NCBI GenBank assembly: GCA_005779395.1 | Contig: SXJP01000005.1 | Location: 1 to 41,738, forward strand | Origin: Actinomycetota bacterium | GTDB taxonomy: Bacteria > Actinomycetota > Acidimicrobiia > IMCC26256 > PALSA-610 | Reading direction: 5' to 3' | DNA: 41,738 nt | In this document: piece after piece, positions 9,112 to 17,870 of the stretch | Numbering within the stretch: the first letter of the stretch is position 1 | Layout of the letters: every line of letters starts with the position of its first letter | The notes under the pieces: model-generated | What the model was told of the DNA's origin: nothing | Databases searched by the model: none | What the model saw: the letters and a program-made list of their open reading frames with translations, nothing else | Program-made: the position numbers and the translations under genes

Positions 9112-10935
9112 ATGGCTCGCAAAGCGACTCGATCGATCGCCGCGACACTCGCGATTGCTGCCGGGCTAATGCTCGCTTCGGGGGTCACGCCCACCGCCGA
9201 CGCACGGACCGAAGATGAAAAACTCACATTCACGGTCGGCGTGAGCCAAGAGATCGACTCACTCAACCTCACAAACGGTTATCTCGTTGTCGACTACGAA
9301 GTATGGAACCTGCAGTACGCCACGCTCACAGACAAGTCAGACAACGACTTTTCGATCAAGCCAGGACTAGCAGAGACTTGGGAGTCAACCGCTGACGGCC
9401 TTACCTGGACCTACCACCTTCGCGAAGGGCTCCTGTGGTCCGACGGTGAGCCGCTTACAGCTGAAGACGTCGCGTACACAATCAACCGTTCTGTAGAAGA
9501 GGAATGGTTCAACCACACGAGTATCACAGGGAATCTCACCGCAACTGCGCTAGATGCCACAACAGTCGAGATTGTGACTTCGGCGCCAGACCCACGCCTG
9601 CCGATGATGGACGCCTACATCCTGCCGAAGCATGTCTATGAAAACATCGACACCGAAGCACTCACTACTTACGCAGCAGAAGACGGCGTTGGTTCTGGAC
9701 CGTTCACCCTCACAGAACACGAACCCGGCCAGTACTGGAAACTTGCCCGCAACGAAAATTGGTACGGCGAAGCACCAGCCGTAGATGAAGTTGTGTTCCG
9801 GTACTTCGCAGAAGCTGACGCACTAGTCACGAGCCTCGAACGCGGCGAAGTCGATGCGATCGACAGCGTTCCCGGCGAGCAAGTAGAAACCCTCGCGGCC
9901 AACGAAAATATCGAAATCGTTCAAGGCAACCAAGGCGGATTCAACGAACTCGCAATGAATGCAGGTGACGGACTCGGCGACGGCCACGCAGCACTCAAAG
10001 ACGCAGTCGTTCGCCAAGCAGTCAACTGGGCTATAGACCGTGAGGTACTCGTCGCCGACGTACTCGATGGCTACGGCACGCCTGGGGCAGGACTCGTGAC
10101 CTCAGCGTCACCAGCTTGGGATCTCGTCGTTCCAGAAGACGAGACCTACAGCTACAACCCGGATCGCGCTAACGACATGCTTGATGGCGCGGGCTATGCC
10201 GACGTCGATGGCGATGGCATTCGCGAGATGCCAGAAGGCACGAACCCGCTCAAGTTCCGCCTGAACATTCGCTCCGATAGCGAGAACGACAAGGCGGTCG
10301 CCGAGTTCGTGGTTCCGTGGCTCAAGGCGATCGGCATCGAGGTAAACGTCAAGGCCGTCGACTCAGACCAACTGACAACCATCATTGGTCTCGGCGAGTA
10401 TGAGATGTTCACTTGGGGTTGGGTCCCGTTCGTTGACCCCGACCCCGAGCTTTCATATTTCACATGCGGTCAGATCACGATGGATCCTGACTCACCTGGC
10501 TACAACGACGGTAACTGGTGCAACGCCGAGTACGACGCGCTGTACGAGCAACAGCACGTCGAACTAGACGCCGACCGTCGCATGGAACTCGTCCAAGAAA
10601 TGCTCATGGTGTTCTACACAGAGGCTCCATATGCGGTGCTGTGGAAGACCGATGACATCATGGCCTACCGCAGCGACCGTTGGGAAGGTTTTGTGCGCCA
10701 GCCTGCTGACACCGGACCGATCCTGTTCACGAACAGTTCGCACTCATACCAGAACATCGTCCCTGCAGGCACGAGCGAGCCAACGGAAACTACCGAGGCC
10801 GATACCGCAGGAAACGGCGAAACGGATGATGAAGGAAATCTGCTCGTAACGGTGGGCGCTGCTGTACTCGTTCTCCTAATAATCGGCGGCATCATCTTCT
10901 TGAAATTCAATAAGGGCCAAGCTGACCGCGAATAG
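9112..10935 (+). CDS. Oligopeptide/dipeptide-type ABC substrate-binding protein (family 5) with C-terminal membrane anchor
   Basis: A 607-residue extracellular solute-binding protein of the peptide/nickel family. It has a Sec signal (basic 'MARKATR', hydrophobic 8-25, probable cut after 'TADA'). The family core follows, including 'LTFTVGVSQEIDSLNL' near the mature N-terminus, 'GLAETWESTADGLTWTYHLR' and 'WSDGEPLTAEDVAYTI'. Unusually, the C-terminus carries a Thr/Glu-rich linker, a hydrophobic helix (about 577-597) and a short basic tail (KFNKGQADRE), so the protein is probably tethered at the membrane outer face by its C-terminus instead of a lipobox cysteine. It heads a complete importer (two permeases, two ATPases). 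Likely ligands are peptides or similarly sized amides, to be handled by the flanking hydrolases. Confidence 0.92.
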   Translation: MARKATRSIAATLAIAAGLMLASGVTPTADARTEDEKLTFTVGVSQEIDSLNLTNGYLVVDYEVWNLQYATLTDKSDNDFSIKPGLAETWESTADGLTWTYHLREGLLWSDGEPLTAEDVAYTINRSVEEEWFNHTSITGNLTATALDATTVEIVTSAPDPRLPMMDAYILPKHVYENIDTEALTTYAAEDGVGSGPFTLTEHEPGQYWKLARNENWYGEAPAVDEVVFRYFAEADALVTSLERGEVDAIDSVPGEQVETLAANENIEIVQGNQGGFNELAMNAGDGLGDGHAALKDAVVRQAVNWAIDREVLVADVLDGYGTPGAGLVTSASPAWDLVVPEDETYSYNPDRANDMLDGAGYADVDGDGIREMPEGTNPLKFRLNIRSDSENDKAVAEFVVPWLKAIGIEVNVKAVDSDQLTTIIGLGEYEMFTWGWVPFVDPDPELSYFTCGQITMDPDSPGYNDGNWCNAEYDALYEQQHVELDADRRMELVQEMLMVFYTEAPYAVLWKTDDIMAYRSDRWEGFVRQPADTGPILFTNSSHSYQNIVPAGTSEPTETTEADTAGNGETDDEGNLLVTVGAAVLVLLIIGGIIFLKFNKGQADRE

Positions 10936-10983
10936 CTCTCAGCCGTTCAGCCGCAAACAATTTCTAATGAAACGAGCGCGGCG

Positions 10984-11937
10984 GTGATCGTTCGCAAGAT
11001 CGGCGTCGCGATAGGGACATTGTTTGTTGTTGTAACCGCGAACTTCTTTCTCTTTCGCGTCGTACAAACCGATCCGGTAGCAGCGGTGTACCGCGGGCGG
11101 AACCTGAGCGAAGCTAAGAAGGCCGAACTCGAAGAACGATTCAATCTGAATGGCTCGAAACTCGACCAATACGTCGGGTACCTCGAACAGCTGTCTCATG
11201 GGAACTTGGGGTACACCCTCAATAGCCAGCCCGTGTCTTCAGAAATTGCCGAAAAGCTTCCAACGACTCTGAAACTCGTCGGGACCACAACGATCCTCAC
11301 AGCGGTGATCGGGATTTGGCTCGGGATCAGGGCAGGCTGGCGCCCACGAAGCAAGTTCGACCGAATCACCACTGGCATCACAATGTTCTTTTACTCAACG
11401 TCCGACGCGTTTTTCGGCTTGGCACTGCTGTACCTGTTCGCTTCGAAGAACCCCTGGTTCCCTACGGGTGGCCTGATCGACCCAAACAGCACCGCCACAG
11501 GCCTCAACCGAATTCTTGAACAATTTCATCACTTGGTGCTGCCCGGAACCGTCCTCGTAATTGGATACCTCGGCCAATATTCACTTGTTCAACGCGCAGC
11601 GATGCTCGAAACGAGCGGCGAGGATTACCTCACACTCGCTCGTGCCAAAGGGTTACGCGACTCACTTGTTCGGCGCCGTCACGCTGTTCCAAACGCGCTC
11701 CTGCCATCGATCACGCTCATCGCTCTAAACGTCGGTTACACCATCGGCGGAGCAATCATCGTCGAAACGACCTTTTCAATTCCTGGGATCGGTTCTGAGC
11801 TGGTCCGAGCGGCCAAGGGACCCGATTACGCGCTCTTACAAGGCATTTTCTTGCTAATAAGCGCTGCTGTTATCGCTGCGACACTCATCGCCGACTTGCT
11901 TTACCCGCGCTTCGATCCGCGAGTGAGAACTCCATGA
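10984..11937 (+). CDS. Peptide-type ABC transporter permease (DppB/OppB-like)
   Basis: A 317-residue inner-membrane permease with the DppB layout: an N-terminal transmembrane helix ('IGTLFVVVTANFFLFRVV'), a periplasmic segment, and a five-helix core. The cytoplasmic coupling loop is 'LARAKGLRDSLVRRRHAVPNALLP', the EAA-type motif that docks on the ATPases, followed by 'IVETTFSIPGIGSELVRAA', typical of the family. The start is GTG 10984; the nearby ATG at 10968 runs into a stop within a few codons. The 3' end overlaps the next permease by 4 bp (ATGA), so the two are translationally coupled. Confidence 0.92.
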   Translation: MIVRKIGVAIGTLFVVVTANFFLFRVVQTDPVAAVYRGRNLSEAKKAELEERFNLNGSKLDQYVGYLEQLSHGNLGYTLNSQPVSSEIAEKLPTTLKLVGTTTILTAVIGIWLGIRAGWRPRSKFDRITTGITMFFYSTSDAFFGLALLYLFASKNPWFPTGGLIDPNSTATGLNRILEQFHHLVLPGTVLVIGYLGQYSLVQRAAMLETSGEDYLTLARAKGLRDSLVRRRHAVPNALLPSITLIALNVGYTIGGAIIVETTFSIPGIGSELVRAAKGPDYALLQGIFLLISAAVIAATLIADLLYPRFDPRVRTP

Positions 11938-12854
11938 CCGAAACCCAAGTGCAAGAAGCAACTCAATCGCGACGGCTTCTCGCACGCCAACGCAAGTTGC
12001 GTTCGTTTGGAAGACTCACGAAAGAGTTTCGTACCGACACTGCTGGCGTAATCGGTGGTGTCGTGCTACTTAGTTTCATCGTCATCGCAATCGCGACGCC
12101 ACTCCTCTTCTCGAGCGACGAACTAGACCGCACGCTCCAGATAGACCAGCCAAAGCTCGCAAGCCCAAGCGGCGAACACTTGCTCGGAACAGACGACAAA
12201 CGCCGCGACATGCTCGCTGTCTTGCTTTGGGGTTCGCGTACCAGCCTTAGCGTCGGCCTCGCCGCAGCTGTTTTCGCGATCACGATCGGCGCGCTCATAG
12301 GGATCTGTAGTGGGTACTTCGGGCGTTGGGTAGATGCAGTACTCAGCCGCATCGAAGAGTGGTTCCTAGTGATCCCCACATTGCCGCTCGCAATTGTTCT
12401 TGTGACCGTTCTTGGAGGTTCGCTAAGAACGATCATCATCGTGATCGGGCTCACGTCATGGGCCGGAAGCGCCAGACTGATCCGCGCTCAAACGCTCACG
12501 GTCAAACAACGCCTATATGTTGAACGCTCTCGTGGTCTCGGCGCACCCCACAGGCACATAATCCGCAGACACATTTTCCCGAACGTGATGCCAATCATCT
12601 TGGCGAATCTCACGCTCACGGTTCCGGTCGCAATCCTTTCAGAAGCGACCTTGTCCTTCCTCGGAATCGGGTCATTCGAACGCGAGTCGTGGGGTAAGAC
12701 CCTTGAGGCTGCGCACGCCGCAAGCGCTATCCGGCTCGGTGCTTGGTGGTATTTCTTGCCTGTCGGAATCTTGATCACAACAGTCGTGCTTTCCTTCACG
12801 ATGGTTGGCAACGCAGTCGAGAGGGTTGTCAATCCGAAACTGCGTGAACGATGA
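11934..12854 (+). CDS. Peptide-type ABC transporter permease (DppC/OppC-like)
   Basis: A 306-residue second permease of the importer. It has the OppC N-terminal extension ('LRSFGRLTKEFRTDTAGVIGG') before the first membrane helix, a periplasmic stretch ending 'SGEHLLGTDDKRRDMLAVLLWG', and the coupling loop 'ERSRGLGAPHRHIIRRHIFPNVMP'. The typical ending 'ATLSFLGIGSFERESWG' is also present. It overlaps both neighbours by 4 bp. It should pair with the preceding DppB-like subunit to form the translocation pore. Confidence 0.93.
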   Translation: MTETQVQEATQSRRLLARQRKLRSFGRLTKEFRTDTAGVIGGVVLLSFIVIAIATPLLFSSDELDRTLQIDQPKLASPSGEHLLGTDDKRRDMLAVLLWGSRTSLSVGLAAAVFAITIGALIGICSGYFGRWVDAVLSRIEEWFLVIPTLPLAIVLVTVLGGSLRTIIIVIGLTSWAGSARLIRAQTLTVKQRLYVERSRGLGAPHRHIIRRHIFPNVMPIILANLTLTVPVAILSEATLSFLGIGSFERESWGKTLEAAHAASAIRLGAWWYFLPVGILITTVVLSFTMVGNAVERVVNPKLRER

Positions 12855-13828
12855 TGTTGCTATCTGTGCGCGACCTCACAGTTACATACGTCACTCAAGC
12901 ATCTGCAGTTCCCGCGGTTCGGGGCGTTTCGTTCGACCTCGAATCAGGCGCGAGCCTCGGCATCGCTGGCGAATCTGGTTGTGGCAAGTCCACGATGGGC
13001 GCGGCTATGTTGCGACTGTTGCCTAGCTCAGCACACGTATCGGGCGAAGTGATTCTGAACCGTGAAGACGTCTATGCAATGCCGTTCAGTCGGTTGCGCG
13101 CGGTCAGGTGGGCAGGTATTTCGATCGTGATGCAAGGCGCATTGCACTCGCTCAATCCTGTGCGCACCATCGGCTGGCAAATCGCAGAAGCAATCGAACT
13201 CCACAATCACGACCTTCGCGACCACGCAGTACGTTCCCGTGTTGGCGAACTTCTCGAGATGGTGAGTCTGCCCGCCAAATGCGCGAAGGACTTCCCCCAC
13301 CAACTCTCAGGGGGCCAACGGCAGCGGGTGCTAATCGCGATGGCTCTCGCATGCAATCCGCAACTACTGATTGCCGATGAACCGACAACAGCGCTCGACG
13401 TCATGGTCCAGGCACAAATCATCGAGCTACTGCAGGATCTTCGCAGCCGACTCAATCTTGCCATGATCTTCATCACTCATGATCTCTCACTACTGAGCAC
13501 TGTGTGCGACCGCATAGCGATCATGTACGCAGGTCGCATCGTCGAAGAAGGGCCGAGCGGGTCATTGCTCAGCGGCCCCGCCCACCCGTACGCGGCTGCG
13601 CTCGCCGCGGCATTTCCGACCATCGGTGACCATTCATCTCGCATGACCCCGAGTGGCCTCGGCGGTGATCCACCTGACCCTACAGACCTCGGGAACGGCT
13701 GCCCGTTCGCCCCGCGTTGCCCTCGAGTCGAAGAGCTTTGCCTCGGTTACGACGTACCGTTGATCGACATCGGCGATCAACGCAAAGCAGCGTGTATCCA
13801 CGTTGAACCGAGCCGGGTGGCCCTATGA
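12851..13828 (+). CDS. Peptide-type ABC transporter ATPase (DppD/OppD-like)
   Basis: A 325-residue ATPase. Walker A GESGCGKS is at 40-47, Q-loop at Q95, signature LSGGQ at 152-156, and Walker B 'LLIADE' at 172-177 with 'THD' switch histidine afterwards. The C-terminal oligopeptide-transporter extension is present with '[16 protein letters not shown]' and a later Cys, the four-cysteine set that in this subfamily can hold an iron-sulphur cluster. The start could be either of two adjacent ATGs (12851 or 12854); the first gives the 4 bp ATGA overlap with the permease. It works with the next gene as a heterodimer to drive uptake. Confidence 0.93.
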   Translation: MMLLSVRDLTVTYVTQASAVPAVRGVSFDLESGASLGIAGESGCGKSTMGAAMLRLLPSSAHVSGEVILNREDVYAMPFSRLRAVRWAGISIVMQGALHSLNPVRTIGWQIAEAIELHNHDLRDHAVRSRVGELLEMVSLPAKCAKDFPHQLSGGQRQRVLIAMALACNPQLLIADEPTTALDVMVQAQIIELLQDLRSRLNLAMIFITHDLSLLSTVCDRIAIMYAGRIVEEGPSGSLLSGPAHPYAAALAAAFPTIGDHSSRMTPSGLGGDPPDPTDLGNGCPFAPRCPRVEELCLGYDVPLIDIGDQRKAACIHVEPSRVAL

Positions 13829-14781
13829 AGAACTCAACGCTGTCGGTCGAAGATCTCAAAGTTCAGTTCAGCCGTCGTCGCGAAGTTGCGCGCGCAGTAG
13901 ATGGCGTAAATCTCGACATCGCTGCTGGGGAGGTGGTTGCGCTCGTAGGCGAGTCCGGTTGCGGCAAGACGACACTTGCGCGCACAATGATGGGCCTCGA
14001 AATGCCGAAAAGTGGCGAGGTTCGTTTCAACGGATCGCCACTCGGCCGACGAGCGATGCGCGAATACCGGCGCAAAGTCCAAATGGTGTTTCAAGACCCG
14101 TCAGGTGCACTTAATCCACGAGACACAATCTATGAAGCAGTCGCCGAAGGGTTGCGGGTCCACAAAGTCGCCGGTGATGAAGTCGCTCAAGTCGCGGCCG
14201 CGCTCTCGAAGTGCGGACTGAGACCTCCTGAACGATTCTTTAATAGATACCCGCATGAGGTCTCCGGTGGCCAACGCCAACGTGTCGTTATTGCAGCCGC
14301 GATGGTTCTTGAACCGCAGATGTTGATTGCTGACGAACCTGTCGCGTCACTAGACGCTTCTGTGCGTGGAGAGATCCTGAAGTTGTTGCGTGATCTCGTC
14401 GATCAGCATGGTCTCGGCATGCTCGTGATCACCCATGACCTTGGACTCGCGTGGAATATCGCCGATCGCATAGCCGTGATGTATCTAGGAAGAATCGTCG
14501 AAATCGGTAGTTGCGAAGAAATTCTCGAACACCCGAAACACCCATATACACAGGCTCTGTTGTCCGTTGTCCCGGAGTCCAAACGCATGGAGCAACAAAT
14601 CCTGACTGGCGAAACTCCAGATCCCCTCCATATTCCCAAAGGTTGTCGATTCCATCCGCGCTGTCCATTGATGCAGAACGGCGAAGCCGACCGGCTAGGA
14701 ATTGCAGATCGTTGCCGTGGCGCTGACATCGGACTCCGCGATGTCGGCCAAGGCACTCGGGTTGCGTGTCACGCCATCTAG
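13825..14781 (+). CDS. Peptide-type ABC transporter ATPase (DppF/OppF-like)
   Basis: A 318-residue ATPase, last gene of the importer. Walker A GESGCGKT is at 42-49, signature VSGGQ at 146-150 and Walker B 'MLIADE' at 166-171. 'QMVFQDPSGALNPR' (86-99) is the usual OppF-type Q-loop region. The C-terminal extension includes 'CRFHPRCPLMQNGEADRLG' and further cysteines (CRGAD, CHAI). It overlaps the DppD-like gene by 4 bp. Its stop is two bases from the stop of the convergent CocE/S15 hydrolase, leaving no room for a conventional terminator between them. Confidence 0.93.
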   Translation: MKNSTLSVEDLKVQFSRRREVARAVDGVNLDIAAGEVVALVGESGCGKTTLARTMMGLEMPKSGEVRFNGSPLGRRAMREYRRKVQMVFQDPSGALNPRDTIYEAVAEGLRVHKVAGDEVAQVAAALSKCGLRPPERFFNRYPHEVSGGQRQRVVIAAAMVLEPQMLIADEPVASLDASVRGEILKLLRDLVDQHGLGMLVITHDLGLAWNIADRIAVMYLGRIVEIGSCEEILEHPKHPYTQALLSVVPESKRMEQQILTGETPDPLHIPKGCRFHPRCPLMQNGEADRLGIADRCRGADIGLRDVGQGTRVACHAI

Positions 14782-14783
14782 CG

Positions 14784-16754
14784 CTATTGCAGGTTCCGCG
14801 GAATTACCCGATTCCACGTTCGACGCGCGAACGGCTCGCAGTCTTCGTCGACGTCAAGATCGATCTCAACGAAGTAGTTCTCAGCATCACTTCTAAAACG
14901 CAAACGCGCTTCGGTCGAGACGGTCGCTTCACTCCAGCGAATACTTACGCGCGTAGTCGCAGTGGCGGTGCCAACCGCCGGATCGACAATTGATGCCGTC
15001 ACTTCGCCGTGATATTCCTCTGAGTAGTCATCGGTCGTAAGGCCACTATGGGTCGTAGCACGAATCAATCGACCAAGCACGTCGTGTTCAATCGACCAGA
15101 CAGTCGGCGGCCCATCGTGGTCATCATCAGGATGCGATTTCCCGGATCGCCCATACCCGTGAGCATCTGAGAACAGAGGCACGTCAGCTATCGGGGCATC
15201 ACCAACGAGTACCGGGATGCGCAGCGAAGTGTGTTCGAGGTCGACTTCGATCGGCAAAGTGTTGGGCGCCATCCAATTGTTGGGCCAATCCCCTCCTGCT
15301 ATTGCGAGTCGGATCGTGTGGTCTGTCGGGTAGACCCAGGAGCCGACTTCGAGTTCAATCTCAATGTCTGTCCACTCGTTAGGGGTCAGAGGCTTCGGAT
15401 GCTCCATCGATTCTCTGTGAGCGAGATTCAACAAGCCGCGCGACACAAGCGCGCTTGTTCCGTCTGGAAACACCGACTCGAGCTTGGCGCTGAGTTGCGC
15501 CACAGGCGACGCACAACGCACGCGCGTAGAAAAGACTGCGTGGCCGAGCACCTCGACCGGAACACGTTCCACTGGCCAGTCGAGACAGAGCGAAAATGCA
15601 TCATCGGCGCGTTGATCAAGCGGTTGGCCCCATGGCAGCGCGCCAGCACACGAGATCCAAGCGTTCGTGCCAACGCCGCCGCGCGGTTGCACAATCCCGA
15701 TACCGGCGCCGTCTGGTCGCAAATCGTGGTAAGTGAGTCGTTCAGGCGGCCAGGTCGGTTCGTACCGCCACCCGCCGTTGTGCATCGTGAGATCGGGTTC
15801 AGGACGCGTCGCATATTTTTGGAACACCCGAATCGGGGGCTGCTTATCGATTCCATTCTGAGTACCGCGTAGCCAACGATCCCACCAAGTGATCATCTCT
15901 GGCACCAGATCGATGTGAGGTCCGGGCAAACTTGTAGCCGTCGACATGTGACTCCACGGACCGAACAACAATGCCTTCTCGCACTGCAGACGCTCGAAGG
16001 TTCTAAAACTGTTGTTGCGGTACCCGTCGGCCCAACCGGCAACGATCATGGTCGGACATTCGATACGTTCATAGCCGTCGCTGCGCCCATCGCCACTCGC
16101 CGCGCCACGAACTGAACCATTGCGCCAATACGGACTGTCGACTTGTTCTTCGAGCCAACGCAATAACCACGGTTCGGTTCCGTCAACTCTCCGTCGCCAC
16201 TCGTCGCGCCAAGAGTCACCGAAAATCTCGGGAACTGGTGGAAGCGCGTTGAACGCAGTCATGTAGTGGCAATAGTCGACGAGATCAATGGCTCGTAGCG
16301 CACCACCCGAAAAATGAACGTCGTCGGTGAAGCGATCGTCTGTCGCATAAATAGCGATAATCGCTTTGAGCGCAGCGGGTCGTCGCACGGCAAGCTGAAG
16401 TGAATTGAATCCCGAATAGCTAGTGCCATACATGCCAACAGCGCCGGTAGAATAGGGCTGACATGCAAGCCAGCCAATTACTGCTTCGAGATCAAGCTGT
16501 TCGCGTTCGGTGTACTCGTCTTCGGCAACCCCCTCAGATGACCCGGTTCCGCGTACATCTAAACGAGCGACGTTGTAGTTGCCCTCTTCGGCTAGCCGCA
16601 CATACTCAGCGCGATAAGACAGTGTTGCGTCATCTTTTCGATACGGGAGCGCTTCGAGAATCACAGGATTGCGTTGGTCGCCATCATGCCGATAGAGGCT
16701 GACAGCAAGTCGGACTCCGTCGTCCATAACAATCCAGGCCTTGTCTTCGATCAT
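14784..16754 (-). CDS. CocE/NonD family hydrolase (S15 X-Pro dipeptidyl-peptidase-like)
   Basis: A 656-residue serine hydrolase. The alpha/beta-hydrolase domain begins at the N-terminus ('WIVMDDGVRLAVSLYR', 'ARLDVRGTGSSEG'). It has the nucleophile motif GTSYSG (S112), the acid D243 in 'MIVAGWADGY' and H269 in 'LLFGPWSHM'. The C-terminal jelly-roll domain of the family follows (about residues 370-656). Relatives cleave X-Pro peptides, acyl esters such as cocaine, or beta-lactam side chains. No signal peptide is seen, so it should act in the cytoplasm on imported material. It is head-to-head with the second Rieske gene with only 24 bp between start codons, and tail-to-tail with the ABC operon. 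Peptidase versus esterase activity cannot be decided from the sequence. Confidence 0.88.
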   Translation of the reverse strand: MIEDKAWIVMDDGVRLAVSLYRHDGDQRNPVILEALPYRKDDATLSYRAEYVRLAEEGNYNVARLDVRGTGSSEGVAEDEYTEREQLDLEAVIGWLACQPYSTGAVGMYGTSYSGFNSLQLAVRRPAALKAIIAIYATDDRFTDDVHFSGGALRAIDLVDYCHYMTAFNALPPVPEIFGDSWRDEWRRRVDGTEPWLLRWLEEQVDSPYWRNGSVRGAASGDGRSDGYERIECPTMIVAGWADGYRNNSFRTFERLQCEKALLFGPWSHMSTATSLPGPHIDLVPEMITWWDRWLRGTQNGIDKQPPIRVFQKYATRPEPDLTMHNGGWRYEPTWPPERLTYHDLRPDGAGIGIVQPRGGVGTNAWISCAGALPWGQPLDQRADDAFSLCLDWPVERVPVEVLGHAVFSTRVRCASPVAQLSAKLESVFPDGTSALVSRGLLNLAHRESMEHPKPLTPNEWTDIEIELEVGSWVYPTDHTIRLAIAGGDWPNNWMAPNTLPIEVDLEHTSLRIPVLVGDAPIADVPLFSDAHGYGRSGKSHPDDDHDGPPTVWSIEHDVLGRLIRATTHSGLTTDDYSEEYHGEVTASIVDPAVGTATATTRVSIRWSEATVSTEARLRFRSDAENYFVEIDLDVDEDCEPFARRTWNRVIPRNLQ

Positions 16755-16778
16755 CAGCCACGACTCTAGGATCTAGCA

Positions 16779-17870
16779 ATGATTCGCGGGCTCGAACCGT
16801 CTCTCTCCAAACCTGCCTACGTGGAGGAGGCTGTATTCACTAAAGAACGCGAACGCATATTCGCACGAGAGTGGTGCGTCGTTGGCCGAGGCGAGGATGC
16901 ACCGAATCCCGGCGACTACTTCCTCGCCGATCTATTAGGCGAGAGTCTTATATTGGTGCGCGACGAAGCTCTAGAACTCCGCGCCTTGCACAATGTTTGT
17001 CGCCATCGAGGTACTCAGCTCTTAGACCCAAGCGGCCCGTGCGACGGCCATCTAAGTCATGGCCTGCGATGCCCGTACCACGCGTGGAGTTATGCGCTCG
17101 ACGGATCACTTCGTCATGCCCCTTTCCTAGATTTGGCCGCTCTCGCAGACATTTCTCTTCATGAGGCGGGTTTGGCCGAGTGGGGCGGTTTCGTATTTGT
17201 ATGCCTTGAAGCAGCAGATGCATCAACGCTTACCGAGCACCTCGGCGATATCCCTGAGAGAGTCGCGCGATATCCGCTAGCCGAACTCCGGCGCGGTGCG
17301 GTAGCCGAGTACGAGGTCGGCGCCAACTGGAAGGTGCTCGCAGAGAACTACAACGAGTGTTACCACTGCGGTCCGGTGCACCCTGAGCTATGTGAGGTCG
17401 TACCTGCGTTTCGCGTGCATGGAGGAGCCGACCTCGACTGGGACAAAGGTGTCCCCCACCGCGACGGAGCATGGACATTCACCATGAACGGAACGAGCAA
17501 CCGCGAACCTTTTCCGCTGCTCGACGAGATCGAACGCACACACCACAAGGGCGAACTCATCTACCCAAACTTCTGGTTGAGTCTGTCTGCCGACCACGCC
17601 GCTGCGTTTTACCTGTTTCCCGCTAGCGCGCACCGCACGCGTGTCGTGTGCGAACTTCTGTTTCATCCCGATGCGATCTCAAATACAGATTTTGATCCGA
17701 GTGACGCATTCGAGCTTTGGGACATCACCAATCGACAGGACTTTGCAATCTGCGAACGGGTGCAGCGCGGAATGTTGTCTCGCGCTTGGGATCATGGCTA
17801 CTTCGCCCCTATGGAAGACCTGTCGCTAGACATCCGGCGTTGGTATGCGTCTCGCATGGGCTCGCAGTGA
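16779..17870 (+). CDS. Rieske [2Fe-2S] non-heme iron oxygenase, quaternary-ammonium demethylase type (copy 2)
   Basis: A 363-residue oxygenase alpha subunit. Rieske ligands are C74/H76 ('CRHRGT') and C98/H101 ('CPYHAW'). The iron site is H196 and H201 in 'NYNECYHCGPVHPEL' plus D321 in 'NRQDFAICERVQRG'. The bridging residue is Glu (E193), as in copy 1 and in carnitine/betaine/stachydrine enzymes. It is translationally coupled to a sarcosine-oxidase-type gene (GTGA overlap). That matches a two-step scheme in which the Rieske enzyme removes one methyl from a quaternary or tertiary amine and the flavoenzyme oxidises the N-methyl or cyclic amine product. The scheme is inference from family chemistry. 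The reductase component is not in the window. Confidence 0.93.
   Translation: MIRGLEPSLSKPAYVEEAVFTKERERIFAREWCVVGRGEDAPNPGDYFLADLLGESLILVRDEALELRALHNVCRHRGTQLLDPSGPCDGHLSHGLRCPYHAWSYALDGSLRHAPFLDLAALADISLHEAGLAEWGGFVFVCLEAADASTLTEHLGDIPERVARYPLAELRRGAVAEYEVGANWKVLAENYNECYHCGPVHPELCEVVPAFRVHGGADLDWDKGVPHRDGAWTFTMNGTSNREPFPLLDEIERTHHKGELIYPNFWLSLSADHAAAFYLFPASAHRTRVVCELLFHPDAISNTDFDPSDAFELWDITNRQDFAICERVQRGMLSRAWDHGYFAPMEDLSLDIRRWYASRMGSQ

Noticed and set aside
15231..15872. 213-codon plus-strand frame opposite the CocE hydrolase
   Set aside because: It lies wholly within the C-terminal domain of a well-supported hydrolase and lacks motifs.
17717..17866. 50-residue N-terminal extension of the sarcosine oxidase
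   Set aside because: It lies within the Rieske gene; the FAD motif begins directly after GTG 17867, which overlaps the Rieske stop as in a coupled operon.
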